Positions 51,351 through 61,250 of a DNA stretch of 64,000 nucleotides are shown one piece after another; positions within the stretch are counted from its first letter, which is position 1, and each line of letters begins with the position of its first letter. Origin of the DNA: Girardinichthys multiradiatus (taxonomy: Eukaryota; Chordata; Actinopteri; Cyprinodontiformes; Goodeidae); the NCBI RefSeq assembly GCF_021462225.1, contig NC_061808.1, forward strand, positions 22,357,119 through 22,421,118, read 5' to 3'. Both the position numbers and the translations under genes were made by a program. The notes beneath the pieces were generated by a model, which saw nothing but the letters and a program-made list of their open reading frames with translations, did not search any database and was not told the DNA's origin.

Positions 51351-51490
51351 TCACCCCCCCTTGGCATTTTTCATGTTTTATTGCCTCCCAACCTGTTCAA
51401 CTCAGCTGAGATTGACTTGAATTTGGAGTTAATTAGCAGAAACCTCTGACTGTAAATACTAGATGGACCAGTGGTGCATCTAGTATTTTA
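51351..51490. repeat. Tc1-like terminal fragment with a 12-bp perfect hairpin
   Basis: TTGCAAAAGTATTCACCCCC at the left resembles the terminus of the element at 46213. Near its right edge AAATACTAGATG (51454-51465) and CATCTAGTATTT (51477-51488) form a perfect inverted repeat. A second end-like sequence, GGTATTCATTCCCCTTTACC, lies near 51809. Confidence 0.45.
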
Positions 51491-53554
51491 AAGTCAGGGG
51501 CTGTCTGGGGGCCACATTTGGAAAGTCTGTTTGGCATTTAAAGTTACATTTTGTTTTTTTTTTTTTCAATTTGTCTGAGTGATGTATGTACTTATTGAAC
51601 TTATTTTATTAACATTTTAATAAAAGATGCATTTGAAGAGTACTTCATTGATCTTAGAACATTGCTAATAAACATTCAGTGTATACAAACACTTCAGACA
51701 AAGTGAACTGAAACATCCAAGAACATATTTTCTGTATTTTATCTTGGATTGTCTGAAATCAAAGACACTTGTTTTTTTTTTACTAGTTTTAACGGATATC
51801 TACCACACGGTATTCATTCCCCTTTACCCTTTTCAGTTTTTTTACTTTACAACCATACATTTCAAGATAATATAAGCTGTGGTATATTCCTTCTATGTCA
51901 AGCACACCAAAGGAAACAGAAAAATGCTTCGTGTCCTTTGCTCACTCCTCTCTTCTGTCCTTCCCCATTTCCTGTTCATCCTCTCTTGAGTTCTGACGTA
52001 CCTTCCTTATGCTTTCCTTCCTGCTTTCTTCTTTCCGTCCAGTGCTTTGTGCTTTTTCGAGGATCTTTCATGGTGAACTTTAGGATTTTGTGTATTAAAG
52101 GAACATAAAAGGCTGAGAAGTCTGGAACGTTCTGGAATTGATACATGGAAATACGGTCTATGAACTCTCACGGCAGTACTTGTGCAATAATTTTGAATTA
52201 TTTCAGATTCCGTTACACTGGTCTTTAAACTCCATAGGTTTTTAACCTGTACCCCTGGGAGTGTAAAGAACGTTCTGCCCCAGACTGTGAACTGTGTGAA
52301 TAGAAGATGTAAACAGTTATGTCTTTTATAAACCCTCTTCACATTACATATTTAGTTTTTCTTGTCTTCTAAACAGATCTGCACCAGAAAGACGAACATT
52401 CTTTTCTTTGTTTGCAGTGTTTTGTAAATTCTCCTACAGTTTTATGTTCTTTTCAACAATAATTGTAGAAAGAAAATGTTTACAATAGCAGCCCTACGGC
52501 GGTGTCCAGCTGCAGCAAGATCTTGACAAACTGTTTTGTTTGAAACAGACTTTACAAGATGTCAGTTTAGCTCTGCAGGCACAGCTGTGTGATTTCTCAT
52601 TACAACGCTGTTTTAAAATCCAGAGCCACTGGTGTTGAGTATCATCTTTTTTCTAGGGTTACACTTCCCAGAGTTGGATTTTTCTCCTTTTAGGTTTACC
52701 ATCACGACATCAGCTGCACTTCCTCTCAAAATATGTAACAACTCAGCAGATACTTGCTCCTCAGACCTCGTCTTACAGTTTGCCTTTTTTTTCACATTAT
52801 CATGAAATGTATTTTATTAGAATTTTCCAATTTGTCTTTACTTTGTGCTGATCTACCATAGAAAATCTCAGTAAAATACACTGACGTTTTTGTTTTTTTA
52901 TGTGAAAAAGTGTGATAAAGTTCACGGAGTATAGAGACTTGTGTAAGCCAGTAGACCAGCTCCTTTTTCTGTCCACACCTTGGTGTAAATGAAGGGTTCA
53001 TATCACCTTCTCCCTGCTGTTCATGCTGTAATATAAGGTTGTCGGTAAATTAAACCATTATAGTTGGTGTTGTTCATTTCATCCAGTCACAGATTTCTTC
53101 TAGAGTGTTATGCTGTGTGTTTATTGTTGGCGTTGCATTGTTTTGTAGCTTTGAGAAGCGTTTTTTTTTTTTTTTTTTTTTTTTTGCATTGAGTTTGTTT
53201 TAATTATATTTAGAGCAGCTGAAAGCAGTTCACCTCTTACTGGAATTCTAGTGTATGGATAGTTTACAGTGTACTCCGAAATGGCTGTGATTTCAGTGAT
53301 ATTGGGTGGCCGACAAAGTAAATGTGATTTTTAGTGAACTTTGATGCATTAGCTGGTTTTGCTCTCAGTTTCACAACTTTCACAGAACAATCAGTTGTTT
53401 CATTTTCACACATTTCCAGTTAGTAGTTAGCTTTGCCTGTCGTTTCCCATTAAACTCTGTCAGGCTGGACTAAAGGCTGGACTTCTTAAATGTTTTTTTT
53501 TTATTTTGAATCTCTGCAGCTATAACATTTTTTTTTTGTCATGTCTTTTTCTAG

Positions 53555-53769
53555 GTGGACGTCGCCAGTCGGAACCCGACGAGGCTGAGCTGTTGAGGGT
53601 CAGCAGGAGATTGGTCGAGGATGCCGTCAGCCGCGCCTTGCAACAGTACAAACAGGAAACACTTCAAAACGGGGGCGGGCCCAACGCTGCAGCGGTCCAG
53701 CCAATTGGAAATAAAGAGGGGACGAAGACAGACACTACAGCTAACTCCTCCACGGACAACAGGAAGTGA
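53555..53769 (+). CDS. akap7: AKAP7 shared terminal coding exon, PKA-anchoring helix
   Basis: The acceptor is a T-rich tract ending CTAG and the stop codon TGA is at 53767-53769. Two bases complete a split codon (Gly after the long-isoform exon, Ser after the short one), and 70 codons follow. EPDEAELLRVSRRLVEDAVS followed by RALQQYKQET matches the mammalian RII-binding amphipathic helix ([22 protein letters not shown]), with the hydrophobic face kept (L, V, L, V, A, V, A, L). The region also resembles the leucine-zipper-like segment used for channel binding. The tail (NGGGP...STDNRK) is polar and probably disordered, ending NRK as in human. An upstream in-frame ATG at 53506 is intronic. Confidence 0.95.
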
Positions 53770-56030
53770 CATCTTTGCACAGAGGCACACAGACTTTGAA
53801 TAACCAGCGCCCCAGAAAAGATCAGCCAGGCCTGGCTCAGCAGATGGAGGAGTCAGTAAGACCTTTCAACCTCCACAGCAAGCCTCCCACCTTAGCTAGC
53901 TGGGCAAAGTGCAGAATAATTAGGTAATATAGCTTCACTTTGATGCTTGGTGACTGCATAACAGGACACCTTGCTAATTAATTCTCTGCTGTCCAGACCT
54001 GGACATTTGTCCAGGTAATACGTGAAGCGCTCCTCTAAACACAGGCTTCACTGGAAGCTGCCACAAGAAACTGTCCATTCAGAGTAGAGATGGGTATATT
54101 TTGTAGAAAAGTTTAGTTTGCTATCAGCGACAAAATGAGCTCAGTAACATCCTTACGATTAGTTTCAGGTGAGGACCTTTGGTTGGATGCTCTTCTCCTA
54201 GATGAATCATCTGCTCATCACTGTGTGGCCTGAGATGCACTGACTCACTGAGCCTGGATTCTTCCGTCTTGAATCATAGTTCAGAGTGTCGGACTTTGGT
54301 CCTTACAAGCTTTTGGACATGGATTTTCTTTAACCTTATAGCATTTTATCTCACTCTTCAGATGTCTGCCTCCACCAGGTCACAGGACCACAAGCTTTAA
54401 ATGTTGTACAACAGTCCTGCAGGACCCGAGTGTTCCTCTTTGAGACAATCACCAAGTAAGATCACTTCCAATGGCAGGTTTTGAAGACGAGCTGGACTCC
54501 AGCGCTCGATCCACAAGCACCCTTCTTCCACGCAGTGCATTAGAATAATGGATCACCACTAATAACACTAACTTCACACAGTTCAGGAGGATAGGAGGCA
54601 GTGAATGCTAGAAAATAATACAATGACTTGTTGCCAAGAACACGTCCGTACTTGATCACAGCCAGAACTGACATCATTGTATTGTTTCCCTGCCTACCGT
54701 CTATTCTTTTGGAAAGAGTGAAATGACTTAAAGACCTCAAACAGAATATTTATTTTATGTCTGCCATTTAAAACTTGAGGTAAACTTTGGGTGTGGAGTT
54801 GTCGAAGACGCGCTGGAGTCTGGCTGTTTGAGGTTCTGTGTTTTCCTCTCTGGACTTTTTCATCGTGATCCGAGTAGCTTTTGTTCGGTAGGAAGTGTGC
54901 AAGCAGCGGTTTTGATGGCAACGCTAGAGTCAAGGAGGTAAATCTAGACACAAGGCTTGCAGGCTCTTAAACTCTTCACTTTTAATTTTACATGTGTTGT
55001 GTGGCTTTGCAGCTTATTCAACCAATTCATGCCATTCGGAATTACAGTAGATACCCATCAGTGTGAAATTAAAGGAGATTGGTTTTTCCGAAAGGCTCCT
55101 GGAGATGATTAATAGTGAAGGATGATGCAAAGATAAACAGATACATTTAATTATTTAAAGTTTTATTTGCTTCGATGCTAAAGCATAATCTGTTCTCTGA
55201 TAGTAGAATATGATTTCATGTTTAACAATTAAAAAGAGATTTCATTTTTCTGTTATATAAAGGTAAAATTAAAATTTTATTAAATCTTAAAAGCACAACA
55301 TTAAAAAATTCTCTTTTTAACTGTTTTTGTTTTCAGATTTAGTGGTGAAGAACTATATACACGCTGGCCTTCTGACACTTAAGCAGATTTTTGTGATTTG
55401 AGTTTTGCTGTAACTTGGCGTGATGATGCATAGGTGACATTTTTAACCGGATTGAAAATATCTCCTAAATGTCAACCTTTGGGTAAAGATTTTGTAGTAA
55501 ATTGAAAAACAAACGTTAAAGAAGCAGTTTGCAGTTTTCTTTCCTTAAGTGCAAACAGCTTGGAGCTTGAAATTCAGTTCAGTCCCTGTGAAATCCAATG
55601 AAGCACCGTCACTGTGGGCAGCAGCTAATTCCTTCTTAAGGTGGACTTTGAAGGCTTTTAGTTTGTTTTGATCTTTTGCTGTCACCAGATCCTTAAATCT
55701 CCATGAAAAATCCCCTTTAATGCACAAGTTGTCCTGTTGGCCTCTGTGACTGTTCGTCTGTCTCTGAAAGCCTGTGAGTGTGTTTGTGTGTGTGTGTTCT
55801 CGTTCACATTGTGTCCACGGGATGTTTGATCAATGGATCCCTTTAGAAACTCCGGTCTTTATCAAACATGACACCATTTTGTCGCATGTAAACGACAAAT
55901 GGGCCTTTTTTTATTGTTTGTCTTTCCATGTATCCACCTGTTTGTTGGGTTATGTGTGTGTATGAGTGTGTGTTCTTTGTACTGTGTGTTGTATATATTG
56001 TTCTGCCATGTCTGAACAATAAAAGAACGT
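53770..56030 (+). other. akap7: AKAP7 3' UTR with poly(A) signal AATAAA at 56018-56023
   Basis: About 2.25 kb of non-coding sequence follows the AKAP7 stop and reaches a canonical AATAAA at 56018-56023. No other AATAAA in this stretch is as well placed. It contains a GT-rich run near 55775-55800 and several ATTTA-type AU-rich spots near 55150-55320. Short ORFs here on both strands show no family resemblance. The length is inferred from the signal; earlier cleavage sites are possible. Confidence 0.6.
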
Positions 56031-56159
56031 GATATTTAAAACCAATCTCCATCTCTCTTCTTGGTCTAGGTGTACATAAAACACCACCGTGGCTGCAGAT
56101 TGTCTGTAAGTTGTATACCTGCTGTGTTCTCAAGACGAACATTTTCAGGAGAGCCACAC

Positions 56160-56490
56160 ATGCATAGATTGTACACAGTGGCTCTTAAAGGTGTACACCT
56201 TTCAGTTGCACATTTTTTGAGGCCTTTTAAAAAATGATTTCCAAACTTGTCCCACTTTTATGTGGCATTTATCCTGTGAAATTCATTTGAAGAACAAACA
56301 AAACAATTTGATGGGAAAATACCACATCTTGGCGCAACAATTTTTACCCACTCTATCTTGTAATAGCTCTCCAAATCTATCAGATTGTGAAGAAATCTCT
56401 TATCCACAGCCCTTTTGAGGTGACCCCCCAGATTTTCTGTCAGATTTAGCTCTGGGCTCCTTTCTTGGCTGTTCTGAGACCCTATCACAC
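56160..56490 (-). mobile_element. C-terminal fragment of a Tc1-like transposase
   Basis: The minus-strand frame reads SQERSPELNLTENLGGHLKR, then FLHNLIDLESYYKIEWVKI. This matches the Tc1 block SPDLNPIENLW..LK, including the third catalytic Glu, followed by the usual ..L..L....EW.KI segment. Only this end survives. It begins about 130 bp past the AKAP7 poly(A) signal. Confidence 0.7.
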
Positions 56491-57164
56491 TGTGATGGTA
56501 AAAATTAAAATTCTCTGCTTTTCGCTTTCTAACATCTAAAGGTTTTGGGTTAAAATTAACTAATATTTGGAAATGTTCATATTCTCATCCACCTTGACAA
56601 AAACCCCAGTTATACCTGAAAAAAGTCACCACACAGCGTGATGCTGCCATCCCTTTGTTTCACATCAGGAACGAAGTACTAAGAAATACCGTTTCTGTGC
56701 CAAACATACCTTTTAGATTGGTCGCCAAAAAGTTCATGTTTGGTTCCTTTAACCCATAATATATGTTCTAACAATGAACTGAAAAAGGTTGAATACTGAA
56801 ATAACTCATCATATTCTTTTTATATTGAGAACATTTAATTTTATCTTGGGTCTGTTCCTTTTTTTAAGAGCTGCAAATATATTCAGCATTATTAAGGTGT
56901 CATAAAACATTGTATTGGATGGGGCCTCAAGTACTCCCAAACCAGGATTGGCGATTGGTTTTGGGAGCAAAGTAATTTAGAGGTGAAAACATGCAATTTA
57001 CACATCTGCTGTTTATTAATCAGGGCTTTTATAAACTGTAAAATCCAACACTCCTGGTACATTTAATGGCTCCATTTATATGCAGATTTGAAGCATCACA
57101 GCCAAATGTTCCAAGCCTCATTTTTGGTTTTAAAATGATGCAAATTGTTTACCAGCATTTCCAT

Positions 57165-57395
57165 TTTGAGTACACCCACACAAGTGCTGATTTGCCTGAG
57201 TAGACCAGAAAGGAAAAGGGACTACAATGAAAACAGAAATATTTTCATAAAAAATGTACCACCTCTAATTTGGCTTAGATTCAGCAACAGTGTGGTAATA
57301 AAAAATGATTTGTATTACTATAGACACTGTATATATATTTGTACTTTTAAATGTGGGAGCCAAATCAACTGACAAGACAGTAAAACCAGATTAAA
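57165..57395. repeat. Diverged non-coding repeat, copy A
   Basis: GAGTACACCCACACAAGTGC, GCCTGAGTAGACCAGAAAGG, ATATTTTCAT, TTGTATTACTATA and CTGACAAGACAG occur in the same order as in copy B at 58790-59065. Confidence 0.55.
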
Positions 57396-58789
57396 GAAGC
57401 TTAAAAAGCTCATATGGGTTATATCCAGTTCCATGAGCTGTAAGTTGAGTGTTATGTATAAAGGAACAAGTGAGCCAAGCATGCAAACAAAAGTTGCAGT
57501 AGAGTGATTATGTTATGTTATGCGCGATAATGCGTAAGCTAATGACCGCTTATGAACAGTTAGAAAAGGAGCTAGCCTCCAGCTCAAACCGGAGCTCATA
57601 AGAACAAACCAACACCTGACCAATGGATTTAAAAGATCTCAGTGACAAGCCAACTCTACCTATAATGTGCCAAAGAGGATAAAGAATATCTATGGTAACT
57701 GTAATTTTACAAAACTTTTATTCTGGCAGCATTCAGACAGCATTCTGCTCAGGGTCTGACCTGACACTGGTATGATAAAGCAGGAATGTGCCGGTTCTCC
57801 CTCGTCTCCTAACAGCTGTTTAACTAGGACTCTGTGTACGGGCAAGTCATGCAGTCGATATGTAAGACATAGCAGCGGTGAACGGAAGCTGCTGAAATCT
57901 CACTTTTCTTCACATAACCAGTGTGTTATACTAGTGAGGATTTAACTACCTTATATATGATAATGTTTTGAGGACTGTTTGGTACACCACTCAAACTATA
58001 AAAGTCCATCTGCAGAAAGTTTTCTTACAGCAATATGTCGCTTGGCTCTAAAGAGTTATTTTAGTTTATATAATGCTACACGTGGTGATGGAAAGGAAAG
58101 TTGAAATTACTGATGTACAATCAGATGGGGGCAGCAGTCATATGCTCCCCTTCATTGAGCTCAGGCACGGAGAAACAAATTACCGTGGGTAAATATTCAG
58201 GACAACGTCTAGAGACAACACTTGTTGATTTATTTGATAACGTGATCCATAGACATTTTGTTTTGACAGGGGACACATAAGAATTAAAAACCAAGCCAAA
58301 GCAATGTATTTTCTTACCTTAAAAAATGTCCTGGTTTCCCACAATCAACACTAGCATTTCTTCAATAGTTTGGTTGCTGACTCAGCTTGACTTATCCATT
58401 CTTGACATTGCATTAACGGTTTTGTCTCCTCATCTTTCAGCCTTTAGTTTTCCTTGAAGCTAATATTCTGTTTCTTTAATACTCCTGATGTAAACAGAGT
58501 TTCCCACATAGTTTTTGGTGAGGGAGGAGAAATCTGTTTTACCAATTTACTTTCCCAAATCACACCCACTTTACCTGCACTGAATCTCTGGGAAAAGTAA
58601 GAGTGCTCACTCCGTTTTTTACTATTTCTTTCAACAACACTTGTCCAGTTGACAGCATCTGTTACAAACGTTCTTTTTTGTTAAGATAACTGTTCCTATT
58701 CAGTTTACAACAATATAGACCTCCACTCTGTGACCCTAGACGACACATTTTGAAAATGCTATGCACATTTTAAACTAGCCTTTAAACTT

Positions 58790-59065
58790 TGAGTACGCTC
58801 ACACAGGTGCTGCTTGGCCTGCCTGATTGGCCCAAAAGGGAAGGATGACAGAAATGACAACAGGACATATTTTCATTCAGATAATGGTGAGCCCTCAGTT
58901 AAAACTAGGTTTGGAATAAGAAGTTGTATTACCATAAATTTGAAAAGTGTGTAGTTAATTATTTGCCCTGAAGATCATCTTCTTCCCGAAAAGATTGAAC
59001 GCTAATTGCTGAATTTAATTTGAATGAATCTGCTTTTAAAACCTAGCTGACAGGACAGCAGGACA
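58790..59065. repeat. Diverged non-coding repeat, copy B
   Basis: GAGTACGCTCACACAGGTGC, GCCTGATTGGCCCAAAAGGG, ATATTTTCATTCAG, TTGTATTACCATA and CTGACAGGACAG align with copy A, in the same orientation, about 1.6 kb apart. Copy B has roughly 55 bp extra. No ends of a known element are visible. Confidence 0.55.
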
Positions 59066-60066
59066 ACAATGCAGGAAAATTTAATTTGAGAGTTTTCCTT
59101 TTTGCCATGTTTACAGCTAATTTAACATGACAACAAGATTCAGTACATTAAACATCTTACAAAAAACAGTAGTAATGAAGTAGCGCCGGAGTCCTGCGAC
59201 ATTGGAGCAGGCGAAGTAAGAATCCTGACATTTACAGACAATAATGATCTGCTTCTTCTTGACATTTAAAAATGAAGCAATGAAAACAACCTTGAATCTG
59301 GTGAGCTGGTAAATAAACACAAGTGAATCGCACACTGTTGTGTCTCTCCTTTGCCTTTCTTCTGCAATATCAAGGACAACTTTAAATGAATGAAAAATAA
59401 ATGCCACGTCTGTGAAATGGGTCATAAAAGAAGAAGCTCCTACATTTCACAGCTTCCCTCATAGTGAGTATCTGTTGAATCACACGGAGTAATGCAGCCT
59501 GGCTGAGGGTGCGCTTTATTAGCTGGCTAACCTATCTGTTCATGATTCAAAGCAGCGATGTCTTAACATGCGGTGTGATTTGTCCGAGCTCAGAATGAGC
59601 AGCTTGCAAAATGGGACCATTAACAGCATCATGATCCATTGCAGAGAAGTGGCTGAGGGGGGTTAGAGATTATCACCGGTGATATTATCTTAAAAATTGT
59701 CAGAAAATTGACCAGTTTGAGTCACAATTCTGGGTAAATGTAGATGCTTCACATGTCACATGAGGTTTTGGAAATAAAACTGTATATGTCAAGGTCTTTA
59801 CCAATTCTGAAATCATATCCCCAGTTAAATGTTGCCCAAAGCAGCCTGATTAATGTAAGCATAATCTTTCTTATAACCTAATACTTTCTGAAACTTAGAA
59901 AACCCTTTATTCAATATATGGTTGTTGTAAAATATGAACTAACAAATACAGAAATACATTTATGACTCTGTCCTAAATTAATGAAACTGAATATTCATGA
60001 AACCTGTTAAAGAACCACCAGACACAGCTGTGACTTTGAATACTCAAGGGCACATTAAGCAGAATA

Positions 60067-61248
60067 TACACTCACCAGCCACTTTATTAGGTACACCTTG
60101 CTAGTACCTGGTTGGACCCCCTTTTGCCTTCAGAACTGCCTTAATCCTTTGTGGCATAGATTCAACAAGGTACTGGAAACATTCCTCAGAGAGTTTGGTC
60201 CATATTGACATAATAGCTTCACACAGATGCTGCAGATTTGTCAGCTGCATCCATGATGTGAATCTCCCGTTCCATCACATCCCAAAGGTGCTCTATTGGA
60301 TTGAGATCTGGTGACTGTGGAGGTCATTTGAATACAGTGAACTCATTGTCATGTTCAAGAAACCAGTCTGAGATGATTCGTGCTTTATGACATGGTGCGT
60401 TATCCTGCTGGAAGTAACCATCAGAAGATGGGTACACTGTGGTCATAAAGGGATGGACATGGTCAGCAACAATACTCAGGTAGGCTGTGGCGTTGACACG
60501 ATGCTCAATTGGTACTAAGGGGCCCAAAGTGTGCCAAGAAAATATCCCCCACCACCACCAGCCTGAACCATTGATACAAGGCAGGATGGATCCATGCTTT
60601 CATGTTGTTGATGCCAAATTCTGACCCTACCATCTGAATGTCGCAGAGATTCATCAGACCAGGCAACGTTTTTCCAATCTTCTATTGTCAAATTTTAGTG
60701 AGCCTGTGCAAATTATAGCCTCAGTTTCCTGTTATTAGCTAACAGGAGTGGCACCCGGTGTGGTCTTCTGCTGCTGTAGCCCATCCACCTCAAGGTTTGA
60801 CGTGTTGAGTGTTCAGAGATGCTCTTCTGGACGCCTTGGTTGTAACGAGTGGTTATTTGAGTTACTGTTGTCCTTCTATTAGCTCGAACCAGTCTGGCCA
60901 TTCTCCTCTGACCTCTGACATCAACAAGGCATTGAACAAGGCTGGAGATTTTCTCTTTTTCGGACCATTCTCTGTAAACCCTAGAGATGGTAGTGCGTGA
61001 AAATCCCAGTAGATCAGCAGTTTCTGAAATACTCAGACCAGCCCGTCTGGCACCAACAACCATGCCACGTTCAAAGTCACTTAAATAACCTTTCTTACCC
61101 ATTCTGATGCTCGGTTTGAACTACAGCAGATCGTCTTGACCATGTCTACATGCCTAAATGCAAGTTGCTGCCATGTGATTGGCTGATTAGAAATTTGCGT
61201 TAGCGAGCAGTTGGACAGATGTCCCTAATAAAGTGGCCGGTGAGTGTA
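60067..61248 (-). mobile_element. Tc1-like element (1182 bp) with short inverted ends, transposase inactivated
   Basis: Ends TACACTCACCAGCCACTTTA (60067) and TAAAGTGGCCGGTGAGTGTA (ending 61248) form a short TIR of about 28 bp with few mismatches, flanked by TA at 60065-60066 and 61249-61250. The short TIR and distinct terminal sequence separate it from the long-TIR element at 973-2540. Confidence 0.9.
60240..61102 (-). pseudogene. Broken Tc1-like transposase of the element at 60067-61248
   Basis: It starts MGKKGYLSDFERGMVVGARR (61102) with the helix-turn-helix block LSISETADLLGFSRTTISRV. It is open to about 60713, where a TAA follows RKLRL. The frame resumes after a second TAA. It carries SDES with the first catalytic Asp (about 60650), YFQQDNAPCHKA with the second (about 60390) and, past a TGA at 60324-60326, PPQSPDLNPIEHLWD with the Glu. 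Two stops look like CAA-to-TAA changes and one like TGG-to-TGA. The reading frame is otherwise largely preserved, so decay is mostly by point mutation. Confidence 0.85.
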
Positions 61249-61250
61249 TA

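Larger units (their letters stand above)
10791..53554 (+). other. akap7: AKAP7 giant intron (long isoform)
   Basis: GT at 10791 and AG at 53553-53554 delimit a 42,764-bp intron between two phase-compatible exons. It holds the alternative first exon at 28214-28262 and most of the mobile-element fossils in the window. Most of it shows no coding signal. The stretches 12600-27540, 32290-37530 and 49370-51340 in particular contain only short chance ORFs, homopolymer runs and AT-rich sequence. The boundaries come from homology and splice consensus, not from transcripts. Confidence 0.8.
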
